From the NCBI GenBank assembly GCA_964580315.1, contig CAZOKH010000011.1, positions 1 to 52,460 on the forward strand: a stretch of 52,460 nucleotides of DNA, given 5' to 3'. The DNA comes from CAZOKH01 sp964580315 (GTDB lineage: Bacteria; Chloroflexota; Anaerolineae; Anaerolineales; Anaerolineaceae). This document shows, piece after piece, positions 16,576 through 24,780 of the stretch. The notes below the pieces were generated by a model. The model worked only from the letters and a program-made list of their open reading frames with translations, had not been told where the DNA came from and searched no databases. Numbering within the stretch: the first letter of the stretch is position 1; the number at the start of each line of letters is the position of its first letter. Both the position numbers and the translations under genes were made by a program.

Positions 16576-18078
16576 ATGGAACAAAAGCTGGAAAGATTGA
16601 GATTTCTCCTCGGGCAGGCTGCCGACCTGGCAGCCTCCCAGGCTTTATTGGATTGGGATCAGCAAACCTACATGCCTGTGGGTGGAGCGGAAGACCGCAG
16701 CGACCAGATCAGCACGCTGGCGCGCCTGCTGCACGAAACCGTCACCTCTCCCGAGGTGGGCGCACTGCTGGAAGATTTGAAACCCTGGGCTGACAGCCTG
16801 CACCCTGATTCCAACGACGCCCGTTTCATGCGGGTGGCTCGCCGCAATTATGACAAGCTCACCCATGTGCCGGCGCGCTGGGTGGCCGAATCAGCCCAGG
16901 CATCCTCGCTGGGACACGCCGCCTGGGAGCATGCCCGCGCCCACAATAACTTCAAACACTTCGAGCCTTTTCTGCAGCGCATCATCAACCTGCGCCAGGA
17001 GTATGCCGGCTTCTTTGCCCCCTATGATCACATCTACGACCCCCTGCTGGATGATTTTGAACCCGGCCTGAAAACCCGCGAAGTGCAGCAAATTTTCAAC
17101 ACGCTGCGTGCTGAGCAGGTGAAACTGATTGCCGCCATCGGCGAAAAACCGCAGGTGGACGATTCCTTCCTGTCGCAGGAATTTCCTGACCAGGCGCAGT
17201 GGGATTTTGGTGTCCAGGTCATCAGCCAACTGGGGCTCGACTGGCAGCATGCCCGCCAGGACCGCTCGGCGCACCCTTTCACCACCGATTTTGGCATTGG
17301 CGATGTACGCATCACCACTCGCATCGATCCGCAGCGCTTTGATTCGGCCTTCTTTAGCAGCGTGCACGAATGTGGTCACGCCCTCTACCAGCAGGGCATC
17401 GACTCAGCCCTGCGCCGTACGCCGCTGGCGGCCGGCGCTTCGATGGCCGTGCACGAATCGCAGTCGCGCATGTGGGAAAACCTGGTGGGGCGCTCGCTCG
17501 ATTTCTGGACCTATTTCTACCCGCTCCTCCAACAGCGCTTCCCGGCGCAGCTTGCCAACGTCAGTTTGAACGCCTTCTACAAAGGCATCAACCGCGTTGA
17601 GCCTTCTTTCATCCGCGTCGAATCAGACGAAGCCACCTACAACCTGCACATTATGCTGCGCCTGGAACTGGAAATTGCCCTGATGGAAGGCAGCCTTGCA
17701 GTTCAAGACCTGCCGCAAGCCTGGAACGCCCGCATGCAGGAATACCTGGGCATTACCCCGCCCAGCGATTCGCTGGGTGTGCTGCAAGACGTGCACTGGT
17801 CGGGTGGCATGATTGGCTATTTCCCCACCTATGCCCTGGGTAACTTAATCTCAGTTCAATTGTGGGAATGCGCCGAAAAAGACATCCCCGACCTGGGCGA
17901 CTGCATTCGCCAGGGCGACTTTGCACCCCTGCGCGAATGGCTGCGCCGCCGCATTCACCAGCACGGTGCCAAGTTTGAGCCGCAAGAGCTGGTGGAAAAG
18001 GTCACCGGCAGCCGCATTGATCCGCACCCCTACTTGAAATACCTGAAAAACAAATACGGAGCCATTTACGGGTTATAG
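16576..18078 (+). CDS. M32 carboxypeptidase (Taq carboxypeptidase family)
   Basis: A 500-residue soluble zinc metallopeptidase. HECGH (264-268) is the zinc motif with its general-base Glu, and HESQSRMWEN (293-302) carries the third ligand and the M32-specific signature. Length and the mostly helical sequence match the family. It removes C-terminal residues from peptides and probably recycles cytosolic peptides. It starts four bases after the SerA-like stop and shares the transcript, which ends at the terminator starting at 18114. Confidence 0.95.
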   Translation: MEQKLERLRFLLGQAADLAASQALLDWDQQTYMPVGGAEDRSDQISTLARLLHETVTSPEVGALLEDLKPWADSLHPDSNDARFMRVARRNYDKLTHVPARWVAESAQASSLGHAAWEHARAHNNFKHFEPFLQRIINLRQEYAGFFAPYDHIYDPLLDDFEPGLKTREVQQIFNTLRAEQVKLIAAIGEKPQVDDSFLSQEFPDQAQWDFGVQVISQLGLDWQHARQDRSAHPFTTDFGIGDVRITTRIDPQRFDSAFFSSVHECGHALYQQGIDSALRRTPLAAGASMAVHESQSRMWENLVGRSLDFWTYFYPLLQQRFPAQLANVSLNAFYKGINRVEPSFIRVESDEATYNLHIMLRLELEIALMEGSLAVQDLPQAWNARMQEYLGITPPSDSLGVLQDVHWSGGMIGYFPTYALGNLISVQLWECAEKDIPDLGDCIRQGDFAPLREWLRRRIHQHGAKFEPQELVEKVTGSRIDPHPYLKYLKNKYGAIYGL

Positions 18079-18113
18079 GCTTTCAAAACATTCAGGCTTG
18101 AAAAGCAAAATAC

Positions 18114-18153
18114 CAAAAGGAGCGAAGCGTCTGTTTCGCTCCTTTGTATTTTT
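18114..18153 (+). terminator. Rho-independent terminator
   Basis: CAAAAGGAGCGAA (18114-18126) pairs with TTCGCTCCTTTG (18135-18146), followed by a T-rich tract. It closes the SerA-like/M32 operon. Confidence 0.85.
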
Positions 18154-18163
18154 AGATTATGAT

Positions 18164-18250
18164 AAATGACGTGAGATCGGGATCATTCAGATATCATTGT
18201 AAGTGAGTGCAGCGAGCGAAGGCAAATCACCTTGTCTCGAATTGACGTTA
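18164..18250. repeat. Dispersed palindromic repeat, short copy
   Basis: This element shares three blocks with a longer copy at 45681-45852: ACGTGAG near the left end, AAGTGAGTGCAGCGAGCGAAG in the middle (one copy has C for T and for G), and AAATCACC...CGAATTGACGTTA at the right end. The ends are imperfect inverted repeats. The short copy lacks the internal ~85 bases of the long one. Confidence 0.65.
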
Positions 18251-18423
18251 GATATCACCGCGAGAAGGGCAGCAGCCTGACGCGGTAGTGCCTAACGGAC
18301 GATAAATTATCACAAAAAATTAATGGATTTTATCTGGTCAATAAAAATAACGCGCTGTACAATCATTTTATACAAGTATTGTGCTGATCCACATTGTTGG
18401 TAAGTGTTTGCCGGGAGATTGCT
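18251..18423. other. Intergenic remainder upstream of the LLM gene
   Basis: Together with the terminator and repeat before it, this completes a 345-base gene-free gap (18079-18423). It holds a hairpin pairing ACCGCG (18257-18262) with CGCGGT (18281-18286) and an AT-rich stretch that probably carries the promoter of the next gene; no consensus elements stand out. Confidence 0.5.
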
Positions 18424-19290
18424 GTGAATTTTGGAGTTGTGCTTCCCACTTTTGGAATGAGTACGGACCGTGAGGCGGTTCTCGAAACCGCGCTGGCAGC
18501 CATGGAGCTGGGCTTCGATTCCCTGTGGTGCTCCGATCACCTGGCGCTGCCCAGCGCCGATGCCGAACCCTTCGGAACCATATTCGAACCGCTTTCCACG
18601 CTGGCTTACCTGGCAGGCGTCACACGCAGCATAAAACTGGGAATTTCCTCGCTGGTGCTGCCGCAGCGCAACCCCGTTGAAGTCGCCAGGCAACTGGCCG
18701 CCATCGATTTGCTGAGTGAAGGACGCACCATCCTGGCAGCGGGCATCGGTTGGTCGCAGGGAGAATATCACAATCTGGGTTATGATTTTCACAACCGCGC
18801 CGAACGCATGGATGAAGCCGTCCGTGTGTTGAAGTTGTTGTGGGGCAGCCGAACCCCGGTCACTTTTCACGGCAAGTTCTACCACTTTGACGAGCTGGTT
18901 TTCGCCCCGCTGCCGCAGCAGTTTGGCGGGCCCAAAGTGTGGATTGCCGGTAATTCAGAGGCGGCCGTGCAGCGCGCAGCCCGGCTGGGCGACGGCTGGC
19001 ATCCTACCCTGTCGAACCCGCAGGATTTGATTAAGCGTCTGGCTAAAGTGTGCCATTTACTCGGTGAGCGCGATTTCACCGTTTGCCAGCGTTTGAGCAT
19101 TGCCTTTACAGAAGAAAATTCACAAAAAACCAACCTTTACGGCAGCCCGGAGCAAATCCTGATGAAGCTGAGGGCTTTCCAGGGCGCCGGCATGGATGAT
19201 TGTATTCTGTACTTTTCAAATGAAAGTTTAGCCGGGCGCATTGACGATATGCACCTGTTCATCACGCAAGTTGCCCCGGAATTGGAATGA
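18424..19290 (+). CDS. LLM-class F420-dependent oxidoreductase
   Basis: A 288-residue luciferase-like (beta/alpha)8-barrel flavin oxidoreductase. The start is GTG 18424, preceded by GGGAGA; the frame opens at 18394 without a site. Family features are the N-terminal NFGVVLPTFG, the nonprolyl-peptide region SSLVLPQRNPVEVARQLAA, and AAGIGWSQGEY, which resemble F420-binding members rather than FMN luciferases. It probably transfers hydride between reduced F420 (or FMN) and an unknown substrate. It sits directly before a lipoprotein gene with seven bases between. The specific reaction cannot be assigned. Confidence 0.85.
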   Translation: MNFGVVLPTFGMSTDREAVLETALAAMELGFDSLWCSDHLALPSADAEPFGTIFEPLSTLAYLAGVTRSIKLGISSLVLPQRNPVEVARQLAAIDLLSEGRTILAAGIGWSQGEYHNLGYDFHNRAERMDEAVRVLKLLWGSRTPVTFHGKFYHFDELVFAPLPQQFGGPKVWIAGNSEAAVQRAARLGDGWHPTLSNPQDLIKRLAKVCHLLGERDFTVCQRLSIAFTEENSQKTNLYGSPEQILMKLRAFQGAGMDDCILYFSNESLAGRIDDMHLFITQVAPELE

Positions 19291-19297
19291 GGAAAAA

Positions 19298-20452
19298 TTG
19301 CTTAAACAGTTCAGTTTTCGGCTAATCCATCGACACGCGGTCTGGATCATTCTCTCTGGTTTGACGGCTGCGACCCTGGTTGCCTGCCAGCCGCAGCCGG
19401 CCGCGCCAGCCAGCACTGCTGCTGCCGCGCCCGCCACCAACACAGCCACCAGCCAACCCAGTCCCAGTTCCACCGCATCCCAAACACCCACCACGCCGCC
19501 CACCATCACAGCCACACCCACGGCTGAGCCGCTCATCACCGACACCCCGCCCGGCGCCGGCACGCCGACCGCCGTGACTGAAATTGCCGCCACGGCAGAA
19601 ACCGCTGCCGCCGAAGCTGCGCTGGAAACCCCGCTTGAAGCCACCCTTGAAGCGCCCATCGACCCGCTGGCCACCCTCACCGCCATGGCGCTGGGCGACC
19701 AGCCGACAAAGACCCCGGTGATCCCCACCGCCACCAAGACTAACACCCCCACCACCACACCCACCGTCACCCCCACACCCACCCCGCCGCTGGCTGATGT
19801 GCGTATCACCCGTCCCGGTTTGTTCTCCAAAATCATCTCGCCCTACCGCATGGAAGCCAACGTGGCGGTTGGCGAAGACGGACTGGTGCACATTAACCTG
19901 ATTGGTGAAGATTCACGCATCATCACCAGCCAGTTGTTGGAGTACAAAAATTACATCAACCGCGGTATCTGGATCGCTCCCTGGTTGGAGTTTAACATCT
20001 CGGCGGCAGCCGAAACTGCGCGACTGGAAGTGAGCGTTTTTGACAGGTTCAGCCGTCCCACGTATCTGGCATCCGTCGATTTGATTTTGCTGTCAGTTGG
20101 CAGCAACGAAATTACACCGGCTATCATCGTCCAGGAGCCTTACCTGGTCCGCTACCCCTTCCCTGACCAGACCATCCAGGGCGGCATGCTGTGGGTCAGC
20201 GGCCTGGCGCGCCCGGTCAATGATTCGCCCGTCATCCTGGAAGTGCTCGATGAGCAAAATAAATCCATCGCCATCAGCCTGATCAACGTGCCCGCCCCCA
20301 CCGGCGATTTGAGTCACACGCCCTTTGAGGTCTTTATCCCGTATAAGGTCAGCGCAGCCACACCGGTGCGGCTGGTCATCCGCCAGGAAAGCACCGGGCG
20401 CATCCCCGGCACGGTGGCGCTGTCCAGCATGACCCTTACGCTGGAACCCTGA
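19298..20452 (+). CDS. Lipoprotein with Thr/Pro-rich linker and Gmad2-like domain
   Basis: I use TTG 19298 because GAGGA lies just upstream; the open frame from 19241 overlaps the previous gene. The 384-residue product has a basic start, a hydrophobic helix and a lipobox ending LVAC, so it is likely acylated and surface-exposed. About 140 residues of Ala/Thr/Pro-rich linker follow, probably extended and perhaps glycosylated. The C-terminal ~230 residues are beta-rich; the last ~110 (IVQEPYLVRYPF onward) resemble the immunoglobulin-like Gmad2 domain found in spore-germination and envelope proteins. The linker's base composition is strongly C-rich. Role unknown, presumably in the cell envelope. 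Confidence 0.65.
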   Translation: MLKQFSFRLIHRHAVWIILSGLTAATLVACQPQPAAPASTAAAAPATNTATSQPSPSSTASQTPTTPPTITATPTAEPLITDTPPGAGTPTAVTEIAATAETAAAEAALETPLEATLEAPIDPLATLTAMALGDQPTKTPVIPTATKTNTPTTTPTVTPTPTPPLADVRITRPGLFSKIISPYRMEANVAVGEDGLVHINLIGEDSRIITSQLLEYKNYINRGIWIAPWLEFNISAAAETARLEVSVFDRFSRPTYLASVDLILLSVGSNEITPAIIVQEPYLVRYPFPDQTIQGGMLWVSGLARPVNDSPVILEVLDEQNKSIAISLINVPAPTGDLSHTPFEVFIPYKVSAATPVRLVIRQESTGRIPGTVALSSMTLTLEP

Positions 20453-20453
20453 T

Positions 20454-20720
20454 ATGAGCCTTTCCCGGGTGCTTCTCATCGAAGACGACCCCGCCATTGG
20501 CATTCCCGAAGATGATCCTCCTCACCTGTTTGAGCGTTTCCACCGCGGGCGCAACACCGGCGGATATCCCGGCAGCGGGCTGGGGCTGGCAATAGTCCGG
20601 GCGGTCATTGGCGCTCACAACGGAAGCGTGGAAGCGCAAAACCTGGAAACTGGCAGCCGTTTTATCGTAAGCCTCCCGCTAATTAGATATAAAAAAAGCG
20701 GACCCAATAAGTCCGCCTGA
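20454..20720 (+). pseudogene. Fused relic of a response regulator and a histidine kinase
   Basis: An 88-residue frame whose first ~16 residues (MSLSRVLLIEDDPAIG) are the first strand and acidic pair of a response-regulator receiver domain, while the rest (IPEDDPPHLFERFHRG, then GSGLGLAIVRAVIGAHNG and a closing strand) is the last part of a histidine-kinase ATPase domain with its G2 box. The phospho-acceptor Asp, the DNA-binding domain, the kinase His and the N box are all missing. The simplest reading is one in-frame deletion that removed most of a two-component operon. It begins one base after the lipoprotein stop and ends in a terminator, so it may still be expressed. Confidence 0.8.
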
Positions 20721-20728
20721 AGTTTTTG
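20693..20728 (+). terminator. Rho-independent terminator
   Basis: GCGGAC and GTCCGC form a stem around ACCCAATAA, with A-runs before and TTTTTG after. It closes the operon ending in the two-component relic and overlaps the relic's last codons. Confidence 0.75.
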
Positions 20729-20755
20729 TATGATTCCTCACTTTACAGTGTCTTG

Positions 20756-21922
20756 CTACGCGCCGCCTTCGGTGTAGAACGCGGGGTCAGTTGGTGTTTT
20801 GCCCGAAGGATCCCACACATAAACATAATCACCCTCATGCGCCCACTCATAAATCCAGCGTGCATCAGCCACCGAAAGGTTGACGCAGCCGTGTGACTGC
20901 TCAAAGCCAAACCAGGTGCGCCAGTAGGCGCCGTGCAGCGCGCGCGCCTCATCAAAATACATGGTCCAGGGCACTTCTTCCAGGTAGTAATAATCGGAGC
21001 CATCCGCTTCAAAAGCGCCGCTCATGGTTTCCAGGTCCAGCTTGCGTTCGATTTTAAATAAACCCGGTCGGGTGAAAAACGGATCCATGCCGGTGGCAAC
21101 CAGTGTGGCAAAAACCAGCGTGTTGTTGTCATACACCGCCAGGGTTTGTTCATAGAGATTCACTTCAATCCAGCGGCCGTTATCCACACCCTCAGGCGGG
21201 GTAGGGTTGGCTTTGAACTGGCGGATGTAGCGCCGATCAAGCCACTGACCCATGCCAATCATGTACCACGTGGTCTCTTCCGCTTCCACCACATCATAGA
21301 TGGGCACCACAGTTTCGCGCGGCAGCACCGTTCCGGTTTCAGCAGCTAACGCGCTGGCGCTCACCCGTGGATGGGCTTCTTCCACAATCCAGCCAAATGA
21401 CTCTTTGGGATTACTGGTGAATACAAATCCCTGGAATTTGGGAATGTCCAGCGGTGAACCGCGCATCCAACCACCTGAATTGCGCAGCACGTAATGCGCG
21501 CCGTCGATATCCATCCGATTATTGTAGGCCACATAGCGCAGCGCGCCGGCTTTCATGGTGGCAATCGGCGAGCCGCCGTTCATGGCATCGTCCACCGAGC
21601 CATAGATGGGCGGGTTTTCTTCAGCCGGAACATTAATCTTGGCGTAATTAACATTTAACTGATTGTATGTATCATCAATTTTAACCAGCGACAAAGGCTT
21701 AAACGGGTATGCAATACCCTGCCTGGCAAGGTCGGTCAAAAATTCTGAGGGGCCCAGGGGCAGGCAATCGAGCGCCTGTTGAGGATAGGCATCAGGAGCA
21801 CACAATAACTGCCCGGCATAAGGTTCAGGGTCAACAGGCAGATCAGACTGGCCAGCTGCATTCATGGGCAGCAAAAACAACATCACACCCAGTATAGAAG
21901 TAAAAAGTATTGTTTGTTTCAT
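20756..21922 (-). CDS. L,D-transpeptidase (YkuD) with signal peptide
   Basis: The start is ATG 21920-21922, with ACAGGAAT upstream. The 388-residue product begins MKQTILFTSILGVMLFLLP, a classic signal peptide ending near NAAGQ. A central beta region (LPRETVVPIYDVVEAEETTWY) looks SH3-like. The YkuD domain occupies the last ~150 residues, with a His upstream and SHGCVNL carrying the catalytic Cys. The enzyme makes 3-3 cross-links in peptidoglycan or attaches proteins to it, which implies a periplasmic or external wall. It is a single gene, divergent from the Roadblock gene. Confidence 0.9.
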   Translation of the reverse strand: MKQTILFTSILGVMLFLLPMNAAGQSDLPVDPEPYAGQLLCAPDAYPQQALDCLPLGPSEFLTDLARQGIAYPFKPLSLVKIDDTYNQLNVNYAKINVPAEENPPIYGSVDDAMNGGSPIATMKAGALRYVAYNNRMDIDGAHYVLRNSGGWMRGSPLDIPKFQGFVFTSNPKESFGWIVEEAHPRVSASALAAETGTVLPRETVVPIYDVVEAEETTWYMIGMGQWLDRRYIRQFKANPTPPEGVDNGRWIEVNLYEQTLAVYDNNTLVFATLVATGMDPFFTRPGLFKIERKLDLETMSGAFEADGSDYYYLEEVPWTMYFDEARALHGAYWRTWFGFEQSHGCVNLSVADARWIYEWAHEGDYVYVWDPSGKTPTDPAFYTEGGA

Positions 21923-22023
21923 GGATATTCCTGTAATACGAAAAGCCATCTGGGGGTTGATTATAGCACACCCATTTCAATCATTTTTGTTTACCAAGAG
22001 TCATTAAATGAAACCTGCTTTGC

Positions 22024-22052
22024 TTGACACATAATCTTCACTGTGTTAAAGT
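22024..22052 (+). promoter_or_regulatory. Promoter of the Roadblock/V4R pair
   Basis: TTGACA (22024-22029) and TAAAGT (22047-22052) are separated by 17 bases, 52 bases before the GTG start. Confidence 0.7.
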
Positions 22053-22103
22053 TTATTTATAAATAGATAAAAATGTTCTAATTACTCAGAAGGAACAATC
22101 GCC

Positions 22104-22475
22104 GTGGCACAAAATCGCAATCAACTAATTGTGGAACGCCTGCGTGAATTGCAGGCCACCTCGCCGGATATTGAGGCATCCGCTGTGGTGAGTGTTGACG
22201 GATTGACCATTGCCTCTGCCCTTCAACAGGGGGTCGAAGAAGAACGTGTTTCAGCCATGTCGGCTGCCATGCTTTCACTTGGTGAACGTATATCCGATGA
22301 ATTGGGGCGCGGCATGTTGGAACAGGTTTACATCAAAGGCCTGTCAGGCTATGTAGTACTCATGTCAGTTGGCGAAGAAGCGGTACTCACTGCACTGGCG
22401 CGTGAACAGGCAAAATTGGGTCTCATTTTTTTGGATATGCGGCGTGCAGCCCAGGATTTATCCAAGCTAATTTAA
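22104..22475 (+). CDS. Roadblock/LC7 domain protein
   Basis: A 123-residue single-domain protein with GTG start behind AGAAGGAAC. The pattern SAVVSVDGLTIASAL, then SAAMLSLGERISDELG, then VLTALAREQAKLGLIFLDMRRA is that of the Roadblock/MglB fold. In bacteria such proteins act as homodimeric regulators or GTPase-activating partners of Ras-like MglA GTPases, or as scaffolds for signalling. No MglA-like GTPase is adjacent. The next gene, 13 bases downstream, encodes a V4R-like domain, which suggests a two-component sensory pair. Confidence 0.88.
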   Translation: MAQNRNQLIVERLRELQATSPDIEASAVVSVDGLTIASALQQGVEEERVSAMSAAMLSLGERISDELGRGMLEQVYIKGLSGYVVLMSVGEEAVLTALAREQAKLGLIFLDMRRAAQDLSKLI

Positions 22476-22488
22476 ACAGGCGCCGGGT

Positions 22489-23121
22489 ATGGAACCAATT
22501 CCAAAAAGCGGATTGTACTATCCGAACAAAATTGCTCGTATCGCCATTATTGCCCTGGAAGAAGTCATGGGGAAGAACGGCATCAATGCCATTTTAAATA
22601 TGGCCAATTTGCCGCATTTAATTGACAATTATCCGCCTAACAACCTGAGCCGTGAATTTGACTTTGCCGATTTCTCCGCCATCAACGGCGCGTTGGAAGA
22701 AATGTACGGTCCGCGCGGCGGCCGCGCCCTGGCGCTGCGCGCCGGTCGCGCCACGTTCACCGAAGGGCTGCGAAATTTTGGCGCGCTGGCCGGCGCCGGC
22801 GACCTGGCATTTAAAGTCCTTCCCCTAATTGCCAAACTGCGCATCGGCTTGCCCGCCATGGCAAAGATATTCAGCACCACCAGCGACCAACTCTCCACCG
22901 TCCAGGAAGAAGCTGATCACTTTATTTACACCATTCACAAGTGCCCGGTTTGCTGGGGACGCAAGGTTGACAAGCCCGCCTGTTTCATTGCCACCGGGCT
23001 CATTCAGGCCAGCCTGAAATGGGTATCGGGCGGCAATGAGTTTGATGTCACACAGATCACTTGCCGTGCAGCCGGCGACGAAAAATGTGATTTCGTCGTC
23101 AAAAAAGAACCCATCAGCTAA
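22489..23121 (+). CDS. V4R-like domain protein
   Basis: A 210-residue soluble protein. The C-terminal half has the V4R (4-vinyl reductase-like) pattern: a Cys pair in KCPVCWGRK, a further Cys in KPACFIATGLIQASL, and the closing EFDVTQITCRAAGDEKCDFVV. The same fold occurs in bacteriochlorophyll 4-vinyl reductase-associated BchJ, in XylR-type sensors and in TRAPP subunits; it usually binds a small hydrophobic ligand or metal. No photosynthesis genes are present, so a sensory role with the preceding Roadblock protein is more likely. Confidence 0.75.
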   Translation: MEPIPKSGLYYPNKIARIAIIALEEVMGKNGINAILNMANLPHLIDNYPPNNLSREFDFADFSAINGALEEMYGPRGGRALALRAGRATFTEGLRNFGALAGAGDLAFKVLPLIAKLRIGLPAMAKIFSTTSDQLSTVQEEADHFIYTIHKCPVCWGRKVDKPACFIATGLIQASLKWVSGGNEFDVTQITCRAAGDEKCDFVVKKEPIS

Positions 23122-23151
23122 CCATAATCCACTTTTTTACAGGACTTTTCT

Positions 23152-23886
23152 TTGAAAACCACGATCGTTATCCCCACTTACAAAGAAGCAGAAAACCTGC
23201 CCAAAATTGTTGAGGCAATTTTTGCCCTCCCCCTGCCTGACCTGACCATCCTGGTTGTTGACGACAACAGCCCCGACGGCACCGGCCAAATTGCCGAAGA
23301 TCTGGGCAAAACCCACCAGGGACGCGTTGAAGTGCTGCACCGCGCCGGCAAACTGGGGCTTGGCACGGCTTACATTCAGGGCTTTCAACTGGCTATGCAA
23401 CACGGCGCTGAGGCTGTTTGCCAGATGGACGCCGACTTCTCGCATCCGCCAGAGAAAATCCTTGAACTGGTCTCCACCCTTGAACATTGTGACATGGTTA
23501 TTGGTTCGCGCTATGTGCCCGGCGGCAAGCTGGATGAAAACTGGCCTTTCTGGCGTAAAGCGCTCTCCGGTTTTGGCAACTTTTATGCTCGTACCATTTT
23601 GAACATGCCCCTGCGCGATGTGACCGGCGGTTTTCGCCTGTGGCGCCGCGCCACGCTTGAAGGCATGCCGCTGGATCGTATTCGCTCCAATGGATATATC
23701 TTCCAGGTTGAGATGGCCTATGTGGCGCACAAATTGGGCTTCACTTTCCATGAAATTCCAATCTATTTCGCCGACCGCCGCTGGGGCCAATCCAAAATGT
23801 CCTTCCGCATTCAAATTGAAGCCGCACTGCGCGTCTGGCAGTTACCCGGCATGTACCGCGATATAAAACCTGCCCCGCGCGTCTGA
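23152..23886 (+). CDS. Polyprenol monophosphomannose synthase-like glycosyltransferase (GT2)
   Basis: A 244-residue GT-A transferase with a TTG start after ACAGGAC. Motifs are VIPTYKEAENLP at the start, DDNSPDGTG, the metal-binding QMDADFSHPPE (DxD-type) and the acceptor loop DVTGGFRLWRR. These are characteristic of Dpm1/Ppm1, which move mannose from GDP-mannose to polyprenyl phosphate. It lacks C-terminal membrane helices, so it is the soluble form and acts at the membrane surface. The product would feed lipoglycan or protein mannosylation, consistent with Thr/Pro-rich lipoproteins elsewhere in the window, though that link is speculative. Confidence 0.88.
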   Translation: MKTTIVIPTYKEAENLPKIVEAIFALPLPDLTILVVDDNSPDGTGQIAEDLGKTHQGRVEVLHRAGKLGLGTAYIQGFQLAMQHGAEAVCQMDADFSHPPEKILELVSTLEHCDMVIGSRYVPGGKLDENWPFWRKALSGFGNFYARTILNMPLRDVTGGFRLWRRATLEGMPLDRIRSNGYIFQVEMAYVAHKLGFTFHEIPIYFADRRWGQSKMSFRIQIEAALRVWQLPGMYRDIKPAPRV

Positions 23887-23904
23887 TATTTTTCATTGTT
23901 CAAC

Positions 23905-23938
23905 AAACACCCCGGAAGATGGTTTTACCGGGGTGTTT
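23905..23938. terminator. Bidirectional terminator between convergent genes
   Basis: AAACACCCCGG (23905-23915) and CCGGGGTGTTT (23928-23938) form a perfect 11-bp stem between the Dpm1-like gene and ksgA. Short T-runs lie on both sides. Confidence 0.8.
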
Positions 23939-23940
23939 CA

Positions 23941-24780
23941 TTATTCCAGTCGCTCGGTCAGGCTGCGCCATTCATCGAGGCTAAGAGTTTCCGCCCGGCG
24001 CTGCGGATCAATGCCGGCGCTTTGCAGCCATTCATCAGCAGCAGCGGGAGAAATGTGCAGTCCGGCAGAAATCGAATTGCGCAATTTTTTGCGCTTTTGA
24101 GAAAAGCCAGCTTTAATCAATCGAAAGAAGGTATCCAGCCGGTTGGTTGAGATAACCGGTTCGTCGTACAGTTCCACCTTAACCACCATCGAATCGACCT
24201 TGGGCGGCGGGTAAAACGCCCCCGCAGGAATCTTTTGTTCCAGGCTTGCCCGTCCAAACACCTGCACGCTGAGCGCCAACAGGCTCATGTCGCCCGGCCC
24301 GGCGCAAATGCGCTGCGCCACCTCTTGTTGCACAGTCAGCACCATGCGTTTGGGCTTGCAGTCGCCCGTGAGCAAATGACGAAAAACCGCCGAAGTGATG
24401 TAATAGGGAATGTTGGCCACAACCAGGTAGCCGGGTTGTTTCATGAACTCTCCCGGCGAGATTTTTAAGATGTCATCATGCACGATGGTTACATTCTGCC
24501 AGGGAGACATCACCTCACGCAATACCGGGATCAGTGAATCATCCAACTCCACTGCGGTCACGTGCCGCGCAGCCTGTGCCAGGTAGCGCGTCAGGCTGCC
24601 CAGCCCGGGGCCAATTTCCAGCACATCGTCGCTGCAGGTCACCCGGGCGGTGGCCACAATGCGCTGCAGCACCTGTGGATCGGAAAGGTAATTTTGCCCC
24701 AGACTTTTTTTGGGGCTGAGTTGATGCGCCCGCAACAAGGCGGGGATTGCAAGAGGTGGCAATTCTAAGGAAGGATCCAT
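23941..24780 (-). CDS. rsmA: 16S rRNA dimethyladenosine transferase RsmA/KsgA
   Basis: A 279-residue methyltransferase. KSLGQNYLSDP near residue 24 is the family start motif, VLEIGPGLGSLT binds SAM, and VANIPYYITS is the NxPY catalytic motif for adenine N6 methylation. The C-terminal helical domain has the usual FSQKRKKLRN. It dimethylates two adjacent adenosines near the 3' end of 16S rRNA during small-subunit assembly. Its start overlaps the end of the 3D/G5 gene by 16 bases, an order also known from the Bacillus yabE-rnmV-ksgA region. Confidence 0.96.
   Translation of the reverse strand: MDPSLELPPLAIPALLRAHQLSPKKSLGQNYLSDPQVLQRIVATARVTCSDDVLEIGPGLGSLTRYLAQAARHVTAVELDDSLIPVLREVMSPWQNVTIVHDDILKISPGEFMKQPGYLVVANIPYYITSAVFRHLLTGDCKPKRMVLTVQQEVAQRICAGPGDMSLLALSVQVFGRASLEQKIPAGAFYPPPKVDSMVVKVELYDEPVISTNRLDTFFRLIKAGFSQKRKKLRNSISAGLHISPAAADEWLQSAGIDPQRRAETLSLDEWRSLTERLE

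Noticed and set aside
19228..19836. 202-codon minus-strand frame rich in Val/Gly
   Set aside because: Mirror of the Thr/Pro-rich linker of the lipoprotein gene; low complexity and no start signals.
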